DNA of 64,000 nucleotides from Glossina fuscipes (GCF_014805625.2 NW_023998417.1:6300522-6364521); one strand, 5' to 3'; counted from the first letter of the stretch, positions 14,130 to 30,763 are shown. A program made the numbers and translations. Notes: a model not told the origin generated them from the sequence alone.

Positions 14130-14196
14130 GTCTTCTAAGGAAATGGTTCTCTAAACGGGATAAAACAATGGTCTTCTAAGCGAATGGTTCTCTAAC
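14130..14196. repeat. Two-copy tandem repeat, 41-bp period
   Basis: GTCTTCTAAGGAAATGGTTC at 14130 recurs with one change at 14171, each followed by TCTAA. A simple local duplication with no coding context. Confidence 0.65.
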
Positions 14197-14586
14197 GAAG
14201 AGGAGGCGTATTTTACGGATTACCTCAAGCGAGTATATATAAACAGAAATATTTTTATCGAGATTGTAAATATATTGCATATGTATTTTATGCTGCTATC
14301 TGCCGAATGTTACAAACGGAATGATGAAACTAAGGCAACCATTAAATAAAAGATGATGCATACAAAAATACGGAAGTTTTAAGCTTAGCTTTAAAGGCTT
14401 AAATCGTCAAGAGTATGCTAACAGCGACATAGAAAAAGAAAACCGCATTATTTGTATTTGTTTTCTTTTCATTTTTTAATTAATGGTTTACTTACCCGCA
14501 ATATTAAAGAAAAACTGCCGTTGAAAACGATTTGGTTGATTGTATAATTCTCTTGTTCTTTCTAATTGATTTCAAACCGTTCAGCT

Positions 14587-14666
14587 GTTTTTTTTTTTTT
14601 TTTTTTTTTTTGTTTAAGCCCCAATGAAAGAGAGGTGTAATATTGCGTCGTTGATGAAGATATATA

Positions 14667-14704
<38 letters not shown>
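14587..14704. repeat. Poly-T run and long (TA)n microsatellite
   Basis: A run of about 24 T (14587-14610) is followed by a (TA)n tract at 14669-14704. No gene is supported around them. Confidence 0.85.
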
Positions 14705-14707
<3 letters not shown>

Positions 14708-17700
14708 ACAACAATACACCGCAGAAACGTAAGTGCCAATAAACAAATTAATTGAACGGAGAAGAGAGTAGTAGGGAAAGTTTTATATACATAAAATAAA
14801 AAGGGGTTATAACGCGAATGAAATCTCGGCTTATTATTATGCGGACAAATGAAAGTTAAGCAGTGATGTCTTTCCTTTTTGTAATTTTTATAATCAAGTA
14901 ACGAAGGAAGGAGGGTCCTTGTTGCAGGCTACAGGTGTACTTGTAATACTAAAAATATTTTCAATAAAAAATGAGTGCTGCTTTATTGAATTCCTTGGCG
15001 GTATATCCAGATTTCTTGTTGCTGTTGTTGTTGATTTAGAGATTTTACTCTGTTTTCTTTTTATGTTGATTGTGGCTTTATGTTCACTGGCAGTTTATTT
15101 CAGTTTTATAGTTGCTTATTGTAGTTGAGACGTGAGTGCGTACGTTTTCTCTTCCCTTCTTGTTACACACTTTTTTATTGCTGAGATTTTTTCTTCACCT
15201 TCGAGAAGTGGTCGTCGTGCACAGTTAGTTTTTTTCTCTTTTTTATTTTTATTTATTTTTTTTTGGACTATGTGCAACGTGACAATTTGTGGGTAAACAA
15301 ACCACAATTTCTACGAGGTTACGTATACTAATAGTATGTTATACATATACTAGCGTAAAAATACACTCGCGCGAATGCAAATAAATCAATTAACCAAAAG
15401 AAAAAAAAGCAAGCAGAAGCGACAAATTCTCAGATGTGCTTTTTTACAATGGCAACAACAGCTGATCAATCGATCGATTTTAATATCGACGTCAAACAAC
15501 AAACTTCCGCCGATTATTCCCTTTTGTTCTTTTTAATTTCGTGTTTCTATGTTGAGTTTTTTTTTTTTTAGAAGATCCAACGCCAACAATTATTCTATCA
15601 TATGATACTCTTCATATCGCATTTACATATGAACAAATAATTCTATTAACAACACACCAAAGGGATGTCGTCTTCTATTTTTTATTTATTTATTTATTTT
15701 TTTGTTTTTTTGTCTCTGAATGATTAACGTTCGGTTTAGTATTTCAGAGAAGCATAAAAAAGGAACAGCATTTGGAGCAGCTTGGGCGCGTCTCCTTTGT
15801 ATAAAAAGAATTGCAAAATATAGTAAAGTAAAAAATTCTTGGTTTTATCTTTGGCTGTAATGAAATGAAAATTACTTTTAAAAAATATGTTTTTTTTTTT
15901 TTTTTTGAAAGAAAATTAGATTTCATAAATAATAAACAAAACGGTGTACTGATTATGATGAATGAGAAAAACATAAAGGAATAAGTTTTTCTTTTTCTTT
16001 TCGTTTCTTGTATATAAATATACAACTTTGTTTTTTTTTCTTTTTTACTTAAGTGTGCGTAGACGAAAACTTAAAGAATTGATATATAGCCTGTCTTCGA
16101 GTATTGTTGTTATATAAATGATTCTTGTTTGCTTACAAATACGTACGCATTTGTAAGAGGGAGCGAAAAAGAAGCTATCAGCTGATTATTGTATGTTTAA
16201 AAATAACTGTCGTGTTTTTTTTTTTTTAATGGTCGCAAAAACTATGCAAAAGAATTAAGTTGATTTATAAACTTTAATTAAATTTGCTTAAATTTTACTA
16301 ATGGCAACTGTAAGCGATATAGTTATCGGTCGTATCAATTGTTTAGATCACGTTGTGCATACTACTGTGCAAGGCGAGAATATTGCCCTTTTATAATAAA
16401 TATTCGAATATAGATCTGAATTCATTGCTATCATCTTAAAAATAAGAATGGCTGGGGCAGCTTTCTACGGTTCTCACGTTTTTCTCTGTTTTAACTTTGA
16501 ATGATGTTAACAGTAAATAAGTTTCTTCGCCTATATGATTCGATGGTAAATGGTCAAGGAAACAAAAGATTATTAAAAATCTTTGTTTTTTAATACACTA
16601 CAGGTGCATTTGCACACTGTTTTAAGGTAAATGATGAAAATTATTTTTATCCACATGCATAATGCAGGGAAAACATATGGATAGCATTTATAAAACAAGT
16701 ATGAAAAGTGAAAGAAAATTATGATTTAATGAAATTTTTTGAACAAAAAAAAAAAAATAAGGAATATCGTGCAATGCTTTAGGCGGCTCACCACACATTT
16801 CAGGAATAGGGCCCAACGGAAATAAGTAAACCTGTTCCCTGCTCAGCATTTAAACGTGCATAAATTTTTCCAACATGTTTAGACTTTGTTTCTGCACTAT
16901 TTATAAACCCATAAATCAATAAATATAATTTTTTCTTTATCTTTTCTTTTTCCATAAATATGTTTTCATTTGAATTTATTAATAACACAAGCGCACGTAC
17001 GTAATTATTAGTTGTTATATTTGTCTCACATGTTTTACGCAACTTTCTTTCACTATTAGTTGTTTTTGTGAAATTACTTTCTTTAATACGGAACGCACAA
17101 GTTTTTTCCTAATTGCATTTTTCTCTTCCTTTTAGCACAAAAACAACAATAACAACAATAAGCAGAAAACTACTCGAATTCTTCTCGTCTTTTTACAGAC
17201 AAAACGACTTGTCCGTCCGGAATAATCGTTGTAGAAAATTGATTAAAAATGTGATTTTCTTTTCTACACCAAACCCTAGTCATCTCTTTCTAACGAACGC
17301 TATCGCTTCGAAAGTTATTACTGCAAATTATCACTATCTCACTTTAACATTTAATTTGAAAAAGATGTTTTTTTTTTTTTTGTGAACCTCGAAAATTTGT
17401 TGACGAAGCATATAACATTAATATTAGATTTTACTTTTTTTTCAATAAATATTCGTCCGCTTTTTGAGAATCTTCGATGAAAATCCCGATTCTTCTAATT
17501 TAACAGTTCAAGTTTAGTTAAACATTTTCGCATTCATACTTTTAACTAATTTTTTGCTCTTTACACCAAAACTTTTTTTCATATGGCATATTTATCCAAA
17601 ATTTGGCACTTACACTCTCTCTTTTTCTTTCTTTTTTTTTCTTTTTTTTGAATATTTTTTCTTTGTTTTATTTGGATGAGTTTTGTTTTTTTTCTATCGG

Positions 17701-19679
17701 TACCTAAAAATTAATAATTTTGTTTAAAAAATATACTTCTTCCAGTTTTCGTGTGCTATGAATTTTATGTTCGCCATTTTACTCAGTCGTGTGAAAAACT
17801 TGTGTGTGGAATTTCGAACTTCGTACTTTCTTCACAGTGATGCCAAGCATAGGGATTTTCTTTACAATTCGGGATATGATTGCCTCGACAATAAATCCAA
17901 TATTGAAAAGCTTAAAATTTTAAAATACACACATAAATTTTTTTTAAATATATTTAGTAGTGTTTTTAACACCACGTAGGGCATTTTTGGCAACGTGTTT
18001 TAAAGCGTGGATTATCTATGCTTTTTTTGTTTTGTTTTCTCTACGAAAAATTGCAGTAGTTTGCTAAGGAACTGTAACAAACTTTTCGTTATCAGTATTC
18101 CGATTAACAATTGAATATTAAAATGTATTCGTTTTCAGATATAAATGATTTTTTTTTTTTTTATGCAATTGTTTTTAATAACAATTTAGTTTCATTTTCA
18201 ATTCAAATTTAAAGAAAGAGAAAGTTTTTATATTATTTAACAAGTATTCGGCAAAAGAACCCTTTAAAAAGAACAGTTTAACAAGTATTGTGAAATGACA
18301 AGATGAAAACAATGGGACAAACTTATATTTTTTAAGGAATCGAATGCATTTTGGCAGCATTGGAAAAACATCTGCACTATTAGAAATGCCATTTAATCAC
18401 TTAATTACGCTGAATTATTCTGAATAATGCTGACTTATTTGTTTTGATGCCACTTGTTGTTTTGTTTTGACGCACATGCACACACACATAGTTTTGTGCA
18501 CACAAAATATAGAGACACACAATATAATTAGGGTTTTGGCAATGGTACTAGAATAATGGTGCTTAAGGCCAGTTTTTTTTTGTTTTCTAATAAATCGAAT
18601 CAATTGTACATATACTAGCACACCTTGTATGGACTTCCTTTTGGTATGGCCGTTGTATGTTTGCTAAATAACTGTAAACAAGTGACAAATATTTGAATAT
18701 AAAATGGTTAAGTTACCTAAACGATAAGGATCAAAGAGTTTAAAAAGCATCAATCATCTAATACATGGATAAGCCACTTATCCAGTTTGTGTGTGCTCCC
18801 TTTTATCCAAATGGACACAGACGCAAAGGTGTAAACCGCGACACACAGTTGAAACTTTAAAGACAAATTATACATTTCTGTCTAAAACATAGCGAAAACT
18901 TTAAAAATATTTGTTACTCAATTAAATAAATATCATCTTTTGAGGCATTTTGGTTGATTATGGCTGACATTGGAATTATTTTAACATTTTTTGAATTGGT
19001 TACCAAGAGATGCTTAATTAGCAAAAATACCCTACCCTGATCACGCCCATAGATAGATAGATAGTTAGATAGATTATCAAATCTAATAGAAGATAAAGTT
19101 TAATATTGCTACTCTCTCTATGCATTCGGTTTGATTGAGAAGCCATTTCGTGCTTGTCAAGGTATAAAATTTCCTAAGTGCTAAGAAAAAATGCGTTATA
19201 TGAACTTTTCACAGAATGGAACCATGATAGTTAAAACGAAGCAAACGGAAGAAATTAAACTATTTTCGTATACTGCCTGACATTTCGTAAAAAGCCTTCT
19301 ATGGAATTTGGTATAAAAAATCGATCGACGTGGTTCAAATATATGGCAGTAAATTTTTATATCGAATTATTGCTGTGGATCAATTTTTGTTATAAAATCT
19401 ACATAATATACATATAAATTAATGAAGCGTAGTTTTCTTAGGAATAGTGATATGGGTGATAGCTGAAAAAATTGCTTTTCCCGATGAAAAATTTTCACAT
19501 CACTTTAGCATGATAAAATTCTTTGACATAGTGATGTTTTTTTGGAGAAATTTCAAAAATTTAATTTTTGTTCTTGTAAAGAATTGCTCAATGTAAGCCA
19601 TTCTATCTGAATTTATTCATTCTCAGTAGGTTTTATCCTTGGAAACAATATCCGAATATCTTCAAAATATCTCAAAAAA

Positions 19680-19800
19680 CATCGATCTCTAGGTTGGACA
19701 TGAAAACATGTGGACAGACATTAGACGGACGGGCCGAGAGACGGATAAACGGACCTTCAAATGATTTCGAATCGATGGGTATAATAAAAAATGTGCTCAT
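19680..19800 (+). repeat. Interspersed repeat end with GGACGG words
   Basis: GTGGACAGACATTAGACGGACGG, then ACGGATAAACGGACC, then TTTCGAATCGATGGGTATAATAAAA resembles the ends of the family B type (GGGTATAAAA). Only the end is recognisable. Confidence 0.35.
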
Positions 19801-20300
19801 CTTTGGGCATGTTTGTAGGCGTCACATATTTGCACAAAACTTAACACATCTTTTGCCGCAACTGCTAATCTAATAACATTGCATAATTTTTTTTGTTTTT
19901 GGTATTTACGTACGCTATGCAAAATGTGACGTCAAATTTTTTGTTATTAATAACTCAGCCTTTCGGTTATAATTAGAAACCCAAAGACCTATATTTGAAA
20001 AAAAAAAAAAAAATCAAAATAAATAAATTTTCAACTTTCTTCGTCGCGATCAAGTTTAAAAGCTTTCGACCTTGCATTAACGTAAATAAACATTTATTGC
20101 AAAAAAAATAATAAAAAAACAAAAACAGCAATGTTTCAAGTTGCAAGTAAGCATCCCACAACCATAATTATTGCCAATAAATATAAAGTGAAATATAATC
20201 TAGCGCCTAGATGACGTTGACGTTGACGACATACGGCAAGCGTGAAGCATGAGATCGTTAATTTTGGTCTAGTTAAGATAAAATAGGAAAAAGTCTACAT

Positions 20301-20931
20301 TTGGCTTGGCCCGAATCTTTTAGTACCCAACATAAGCTTCTATATGATATATGCGATTTGGAAGAATGACAAAATATGCATTTACTTCGTATATTGAGCG
20401 TAAATCGTACCGCACATTACTTTATTATTTTTTATTTTTATTTAGCAAAACTTGTACGTATTTATATTGTTATCTTTATTTATTTATGATTTTTTTGTTA
20501 ATTAAGAATGAACTCCGGTCTCAAATTATTTGATTTTCGAAGTGCGCAGAAAGTTTTTATCGAGGACATGCTTTAAGATTGAAATGAAAACTCTACGCTA
20601 GAAAGTCGACACAAACATGAAGCCATATTTTAATAAACCGGGGAAAACTTCTCAGTTTTTGTTTTGGATAGTTGTGGGCGATCCAATTTAAACGATTTTC
20701 GAAATTAAATTATATAGCGAGCGGCATATAAAGAAATTTAAAATTTGTGCTTCGAGTTAAAATTTTCCGATCACAATAACGATTTTAACAAGTAGACATT
20801 TGTCGGATATATAGTCAGATATGGCTAAAGTAATTTTGTTATTCAGGCTACATTTTTTTGTTGAATAATTCTGTACGTAACAAATGATCACGCGGACAGT
20901 TATCCAGATTAATGATTCCGTCATTTAACGC
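20301..20931 (+). repeat. Dispersed repeat family B, 5'-type copy leading into the 143-bp array
   Basis: TTGGCTTGGCCCGAATCTTTTAG at 20301 matches the family B start. The sequence then runs, without a gene, into the tandem GGACAGAC units from 20932. The extent of true homology is uncertain. Confidence 0.35.
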
Positions 20932-21350
20932 GAGATTTCAGATGGACAGACAGACAAATTTAGCTAAAATGAGTCGATAATATATATATATTGCATAGTT
21001 GCTAGTTGAACGGGAGGCTTCAGACACACACGTTTGGCTAATGATTACATATTTATGTAGTTTCTATTTAAAGTAGAGGTTTCAGATGGATAGACAAATT
21101 TGGCTAAAATGATTCCGTTATTTATTTATTATAAAATTTCTAGTTGAACGGGAAGTTTTAGAGGGACAGACGCACTCATTCGGCTAATGACTATATTATG
21201 AAGTGTCTATTTCAAGAAGAGGTTTCAGATGGACAGACAGACAAATTTGGCTAAAATGATTCCGTTATTTATTTATTATAAAATTTCTAGTTGAACGGGA
21301 AGTTTCAGACTGAGAGATGTACAGACGTGGCTAACAGGATTCCGTTGTTT
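20932..21350. repeat. Tandem repeat, about 143-bp unit, nearly three copies
   Basis: Units start at about 20932, 21076 and 21219. Each begins GAGGTTTCAGATGGACAGAC or a near variant, followed by CAAATTTGGCTAAAATGATTCCG and CTAGTTGAACGGGAAG about 50 bases later. Units two and three are nearly identical for their first 90 bases; unit one is more diverged and truncated. It lies at the end of a dispersed repeat carrying the same GGACAGAC words. Confidence 0.8.
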
Positions 21351-21568
21351 ATGCTACATCTTTTAGTCAAACGTTTCTATGCGTTCTATTCGATATTTAT
21401 CAGGTTTAGCAATGTCCCAATGTCCCCATGTGTGATAAGTAAAAAATTTATAAAATGATACGTAACTCATTCTTCCACATGTCTAAAGGGCTATCTTTTC
21501 CTATAAGATGAAGTTTATAAATAATATCTATACATCTACAATCTATATATATATATATATATATATAT

Positions 21569-21668
21569 NNNNNNNNNNNNNNNNNNNNNNNNNNNNNNNN
21601 NNNNNNNNNNNNNNNNNNNNNNNNNNNNNNNNNNNNNNNNNNNNNNNNNNNNNNNNNNNNNNNNNNNN
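21569..21668. other. Assembly gap of exactly 100 N in a (TA)n tract
   Basis: One hundred N are flanked on both sides by (TA)n (about 21544-21568 and 21669-21700). The round size suggests a placeholder of unknown true length. The gap is best explained by assembly failure in the microsatellite. Confidence 0.95.
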
Positions 21669-21702
<34 letters not shown>

Positions 21703-21772
21703 AATATATATATTAATATATGATATAAGAATATACATAGAAAAGAAGAATTTTATGCATATATTATTAGCG

Positions 21773-21883
21773 TGTATGTGTGTGCGTGTATGTGTGTGCG
21801 TGTATGTGTGTGCGTGTGTGTGTGTGTGTAAACGTTTATAATATGAATGTATATGTGCATGTGTAAACGTTTATAATATGAGT
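21773..21883. repeat. (TG)n-rich minisatellite and a duplicated 20-mer
   Basis: TGTGTGCGTGTA-type units repeat from 21773 to about 21830. GTGTAAACGTTTATAATATGA then occurs twice, about 35 bases apart. Simple replication slippage explains both. Confidence 0.75.
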
Positions 21884-24144
21884 GAGTGTATGTGCTTTTT
21901 TGTAGTACTAAAATTTCAATTAATGGAAAACACTTGTGTTGACTTGTGTGACAAATACGTTTGTACAATTAAATTGAGATAAACACCTATATAGATAGAT
22001 ATTCATATTCATACATACAAACAAATTGATTTATAATGAAGCATAAGGTAAGAGATTAAACAATTACTTCAAGTCTTTTCATTTGAAATTTTCTAAAGAA
22101 GATTAATTTCGTTATCAGTAAAATTTGAACATTTCGCTTCCATTAAAACTTATAATAAGAAAATATTATAAATCATATTCGGCTTAAATCGAATCTTTGT
22201 TTTCCGCTTTATTTACGCATAATGCCATTGCATTTATTATTACATAACAATTTATGAAAATGTAGCGAAAATAAAACGTATATGAATAACTTAATGCAAA
22301 GGCTATTTATTACAAATCCCGCATTAAGTGCAAAATTTTCAAATTTCACCTAATTGCAATGGTATGCGTAAATATATTCAATACGTTTTAGGATTCGATT
22401 TGATGAAAGTGAAAAATGAATTAAATTCCATCTTCCAAACATTGTTATTGGACATTGACAGATGGACTGACGTAGTCAAAAATTTCGTAAATCGATTTTC
22501 ATTCTTAGGCGTATGGACTTTTTATAAACAGTACGGCTTCTCTCCGAACATTGTTCTTCAATTACTTCCAGTAACACTGGTCGGATAGACGGACATAGCT
22601 AAAGAGATTTCAAATCGATATATAACTAAGCAATAGATATATAGGCTTTTTCATGAGAATAGTGTTCCTCAGCGAATCTTGTGCAGTGCGGCCTGCTTGC
22701 AAGAGAGGAGACTTTCAATGGTTTTATTATTTATCCAAAAGAATATAGTCGGCCAGAGTATATGCGATAGCCATTATTTGTTTGAATCTGGCCTTGACCA
22801 AACAATTTACTTTTACTGTTATGATATAATTTATGAATTGACTAAATCCAATTATTTTACGAAGAGAAGTCGAATTTTGCATTTTCCTCAATTCATTTAA
22901 CGGCCCATAGACTAAACTTTCGCCTTTTGTTCTATTATTTGTATAATACTTGTAGTCTTTCAGTGTTTGTTTTCCATATAACGTGTGATCTTTTCCTCCA
23001 AGTACACTGGAAATTCATTGCAAATGTACCCAGTGTGTCCCAAGATCGATGAGAAACAGCCCCTTGTAAAAATTTCTTTACTCTATTTCGCTATTCTGTT
23101 CTATGTGTCCGCGAACTTCATGAAGAGCATACGCATGCGCGTGAAATAAAGGCGAAAGAAGAGTAACTTTAGCAATTTTTAATGAAGTGTAGACTATCGC
23201 GTTATTAAAAAGTCGATTTTGATAATTTGAAATCTAAAGAGAATTCAAAACAAATGAAACTAAATCATACCCAGAGCAGAAATCAAACGGAAGCGCTTTC
23301 GTCTGCGAAATATGTTACTCTGCCGTTAACAGAGTCCGAGATTAGGCATTTGACAAGTCGGGTAAGAAAAGGATCTTGTGAATCATGGCTGGTCTAGTGG
23401 TGCCCGATGTAAGGAAAAGACATTAATATAGTTGACCTTGCTTGGTGTCAACGGTATTTTTGAAATATTATTTGGAAAATGATCGTCTTTCGGATATTAT
23501 GGGATTTCCGCTACTTGTTGAGTAAACTTTTATTTATTCTTTTTTTTTTTTTTTTTTTTGGGAGAAATTTTTAAAACAATTATCTTCACATATGAACTTT
23601 CAATTGTTGATGGACTTAGTAATAGCGTTTCGACATGCTATGCTCTCTCTATCACGTATCTTGTAAATGTTACAAATGGAATTGTAACTTTTATTTATTA
23701 TACAGAGAAGAGAATACATTTTTTTTTTTATTTTCATTTTTATTTTTATTTCATTACATATCCATCCACCTTCGAAGGTATATATCTGTTTAACTCATTT
23801 ATATATGTATTGGTAAGATTGTGTGTGTCATAGAAAACTTCTGTACCATCACTCTATTGACACACGTCTTGTTGTGTCAACATTGCAAAGTCTACTCTTG
23901 CCTCTGGCATATCTCCTGTAAATGGTGGACAGTACTTAATCAACAAACACGCATAATTAATATATTTATATATGTTAGTGTATAAAATAAGATCACATCA
24001 ATTGTTATAGTCTCGTGTTCGAACGTGAAACAATATTGATTTTTGTCACTTTTGTATAATATTCTCAGTTCATTTATTAGAAATTAACAATAGCTACTAA
24101 AAAAGAATAATGGAAAAGAAAAAGGGCAAAGAGAGAAAAAGAAA

Positions 24145-24182
<38 letters not shown>

Positions 24183-24774
24183 ACACAAACAAGTAGGAGA
24201 AAACTATTCCATTCATCTTAAGAAAAGCCTTCATTTAATACTCACTCCGAATATAATAAAGAACATTATGAAGTAACCTAGAGAGAGTTAATCAAGAAGC
24301 GGCTGTACAGGCCCGAGTACAGTGAGTCTCTCAAACTTGTCAAGTTGAGAAAAGAGCCCTTTTTAGATTTAGAAAAAAAAAACAAAGAAGATACCATTAA
24401 ATAGTGCTATTGAGATCTAAAAGTCTATAGCAGTTTCTATGATCTAAAAATGCTTACTATGTGTCTCTTAAGGTTCGGCGCAAAAATGGTCTTGCCTTTT
24501 CTATTGATACGTATGCAATCATGATAATAAATCTGTTGCTCAAATTTTATATCAGATACCGAATGCTTTTCACTGGATCCTTGTGTCTGCTACCAAAGAA
24601 TATTTCATTTTCCCTTCCGTCTACAACGTCCCAAACCACACATCAGAGACTATATGTAAAGATTAGTTTTTGGCCATGATTCATAAGTCTGTCTGCTTAT
24701 TTGCCGTCAGTTGCTAGTTATCATTTAAAGGCTGAGTTACACTCTTCAGCTCAAATTGTTAATCTGTTTTATCA
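21884..24774. other. No gene seen; intergenic, repeat fragments
   Basis: It contains a family B start word at 22177, GGATAGACGGACATAGC near 22583 and an unassigned less AT-rich block at 23270-23420. The open frames lack splice-supported extension or recognisable domains. Confidence 0.5.
24149..24180. repeat. (GA)n microsatellite
   Basis: An uninterrupted run of GA dinucleotides about 32 bases long in purine-rich DNA. (GA)n can bind GAGA factor in flies, but nothing nearby ties it to a promoter. Confidence 0.8.
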
Positions 24775-25045
24775 ATTGTAGGCGATTAGGGCTGCGATAT
24801 ACGCAAGTAGCTAAGGAGCGTGAATGTCTACCGGGTTTAATCCTCAGTGCAGTAAACTATACTTTAATAACTTGATATGTGATCGTAGAGTGAGTGTAGA
24901 GTGAGTGTTCAGGCGGTAATATTTACCGATACACCTCCCTAGCGCAACTGTTCTCTATATCTCTTTTCACCTTTCTCTCCGACCACAGTGTTACACGTAT
25001 AGAGTCGCACACTGAGTGAATGGTCATGTAAAAAAAAAAAAGTTT
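24775..25045 (+). mobile_element. tRNA-derived SINE-like repeat, copy 1
   Basis: A GC-richer block shares an ordered set of words with the complement of 28975-29225. These include AGTGAGTG, a C/T-rich run after GTTCTCTATA, ACCACAGTGTT and ACACGTATAGAG. Its head resembles an RNA polymerase III promoter: TAGCTAAGGAG (A-box-like), then GGGTTTAATCC (B-box-like) about 30 bases later. This suggests a tRNA-derived SINE. Divergence is high and borders are approximate. Confidence 0.5.
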
Positions 25046-25139
25046 AGTTAGGCAATCGATACCACTCGTACGCCAATAACGGATTTTTAACGTTTTTCCT
25101 AAATTTTAAGACAACTTGCAGTTTTGGATGTATTAAGGA

Positions 25140-25415
25140 TGTAAGGCTTGAGATGAAGACACCTATTATTCAGAATACCTATCAAAAAGCGAATCAGAAA
25201 GTGAAAACTTGTCTGTTTGGCTGTCCATCCGTCCGTCTTGTTTTATTTCCTCAACCGTCAGGTCACAATTTTTGGAAATATTCTGATGACAATTGGAAAT
25301 GCTGACACATTTTGGCTCAAGGACGAATATTATTGAAAATGATTCGCATCGCAACACACTCCCATATAACACTAATGGATTACCGTATCCCACTGTTGCA
25401 CTTTTTCAAATATAA
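25140..25415 (+). repeat. Dispersed repeat family A, copy 3 (diverged)
   Basis: It shares GGCTTGAGAT, CCATCCGTCCGTC, AATATTCTGATGACAATTGG, ACGAATATTATTGAAAATGA and CGCATCGCAACAC with the other family A copies in the same order, though more diverged, and closes near TCCCACTGTTGCAC. Borders are approximate. Confidence 0.5.
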
Positions 25416-27022
25416 ATATTCTAACTCCCTATAACTCAATATAATTTAATATTTTCTAACTTAAGTTTTCAGTATTTTATTCATATATAATCAAGTACTT
25501 AGTATATTCAAATACCTACATAAGCTTTGCATATTTTTTGCACTTATATTGAACCCGGAAAATATCCAACCAAAGCCTTTAATGTTATTATTATCCAATG
25601 TTCAAATATATAATGCAAAATCCTTTATAAATGATGACAACAACAAGTAGAACTTGTAAAAAAACGACCACTTGCTTATAAATAGGGACTATCTGCCATA
25701 AAAATATCGACAATTTTTGCAACAATTCAAAATCGCGCATACCTTTTAGGCTCTCTAGACTAGTTTTCTTTCTTTCTCATATTTACAAGTGCTATTAATA
25801 TATTTCACTCTTTTTGATATTTGGTACTGAAATTGAGTGTTCTTGGATGTTCGTAACTCTTGAATGAACAATAAAACTGTACATTATATTAAGTAGAAAA
25901 AAATTATATGCAATTTGGCCAAACGTTTTCAAAGTTTAGCTTGTATTGAAAAAGAAGGGAACTCTTCAATAAATTATTTCATATCGTAAGTTATAAATAT
26001 ATATATATATATATATAAATAATATACAAACTTTATTCTTAGGTGGACTCTCTGTTCCATCTTTATCCAACTTTATCATCTGTTACTTAGCTAAATCCCT
26101 ATGATATGTTATTTACATACGAATAACATCTCCTAGACTTCCACATATCTACATTCTCTTCAATTCTCGAGATCCAAAGCTATTAATACGGAAAAATCGG
26201 AGAGTCTAAGGAATGTTTTTTGGTTTCTTTCCTAAACGCAGCCGATGATTTGGACTATATTTGGACTAATTTTTCAGATCAATTTCGTTTCGTTTGCAGT
26301 CATTGTTGCCATTTCAAGCGGCAATAGGCAGGCAAACATGTATTGATGATTTCAGTATTGACGTCGATTCAGTGATACAGTGCGTCTCCGTGACAAGTTT
26401 TTCCAAGTTTTACACACTAACGTGCGAGAAAATCAATATTTCTCCATAGAGGTATTTAATACGCTCCTGACATTCGAATAATTTAATTTATATTTCAAAT
26501 TTATTTCAAAGCTCTGATCAGCTTGGCTTTAAGGACATCTTCCGTTAACCATGGACGGATCATAGCTTCTTTAATCGGTCTCTATGTGCAGACAGACAAA
26601 TTGCATATCTATTTATTAAATATAGATTTACTTTCCTAAGGCACAGATACAGGCACAGGTGACAATAATTGAGAAAGTAAGCATTCGACCATTTTTGATT
26701 GTTTAACGTATTCACGTGACTCTAACTAAATAAATAAAATGCGTATGAGTGCATGTAAATGTGAGCCGGTTATTTTATGTTAATAACTTCTTGAGTGAAT
26801 GATTGAGACGAAGCACCAACAGCACCAAGTAGCACAACTCAACAATTGCCGATCGGTTTGAGCTTAGCTCTGAGTGTCATAAAACGTATTCATATATACA
26901 TTTTAATCCATTCAACAACATTTATATCAGCGTCATATGCAATTAGAACTAAAGTTTCGCTCTTATAACGTAAAGTGTCTTACGGGAAAAATGAAAATTT
27001 CATTTAAATCTTGGTGTTGGCA
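25416..27022. other. No gene seen; upstream region of the sage-like gene
   Basis: No coding frame is supported. The part near 26900-27150 probably holds the promoter and 5' UTR of the bHLH gene. Confidence 0.5.
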
Positions 27023-27029
27023 TATAAAG
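27023..27029 (+). promoter_or_regulatory. Possible TATA box of the sage-like gene
   Basis: TATAAAG lies about 150 bp before the start codon, a spacing that would give a 5' UTR of roughly 120 bases. The region is very AT-rich, so chance matches are common and no clear initiator follows. Weak call. Confidence 0.25.
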
Positions 27030-27174
27030 CATTCGAGCTTAATATTGAAAAATTTAAAACAAAAAAAAAACCCATTGTAAATTCGTGTAAATTTAAAAAA
27101 AAAGTGTTTAAAATGTTTTAATAATAATTTAAAAAACGATAATAAAATAAAAAGTATTATGATATTTGCCGAGC

Positions 27175-30077
<2,903 letters not shown>

Positions 30078-30113
30078 CTTTTAACAATTAGTTACGAAAT
30101 GCCAAAGAAATAC

Positions 30114-30119
30114 AATAAA
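30114..30119 (+). terminator. Polyadenylation signal of the sage-like gene
   Basis: A canonical AATAAA lies 37 bases after the stop codon at 30077, before the next gene begins. A second AATAAA at 30475-30480 could serve a longer 3' UTR. The sequence is AT-rich, so the choice is uncertain. Confidence 0.5.
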
Positions 30120-30763
30120 ATAAATATATTAATAATGCTGTTGATTAAGTGAATACGGAAAGAAAGATTATTGGTTCACATGTGTTTTTTTAAAGTTTTG
30201 CATTTTAATATTATATTGATACATGTATGTATGTATGCCTTGTGCAAACAAAACTCAAACGACGTCATAAGAGAAACGATCCAAATCTTGAAAATTTTTT
30301 TTCTCATTCCTTTTATCCAATTTTTTTTTTATTTATTTATTTTTTTTTTTGTTAATTATTGCTTAGAAAATTCTGCATATTATAGAGTGAATAGAGTGTT
30401 GCATAAATTTGAATATTTTTCAATTTATATTACAATTGTATACTAACTCTCTTGAAGTTGTGCCCCCATTGTCAAATAAAATTATAAGAATATTAAAAAT
30501 ACTTTTCACTTACATTGTGTTTAATATCCGGTTATTTTAAATATTTCTTTGTATCGTGAGCATTCTTTAAAACAGAGTTGTTAAGCTAATACGTTGAGGA
30601 AATGCAACATTATTCCCAACTAACGGCAATACTGTTCGATAAATTTTTGACAAAATACGTGGCTGTAAAACAAAAAAACAAAAAAAAAAAATTATTTCTT
30701 AAGCATAACAAATTATATTTAATTATAAGCAAATTCGCATCGAATAATAAAAGAAATTGAAAA

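Larger units (their letters stand above)
10976..20280. other. No gene seen; intergenic
   Basis: Only short, low-complexity open frames with AT-driven composition occur here, on both strands. Simple repeats and one 41-bp duplication are the recognisable structure, plus a repeat end at 19680-19800. None of the short frames resembles a known protein. Confidence 0.6.

Noticed and set aside
21448..21738. Open frames running through the N gap
   Set aside because: They are (TA)n read as alternating Tyr-Ile plus unknown bases, and encode nothing meaningful.
23270..23420. Possible tRNA gene (GGCTGGTCTAGTGGTG resembles an A box)
   Set aside because: No matching B box at the right distance and no cloverleaf can be drawn; at most it is a SINE fragment.
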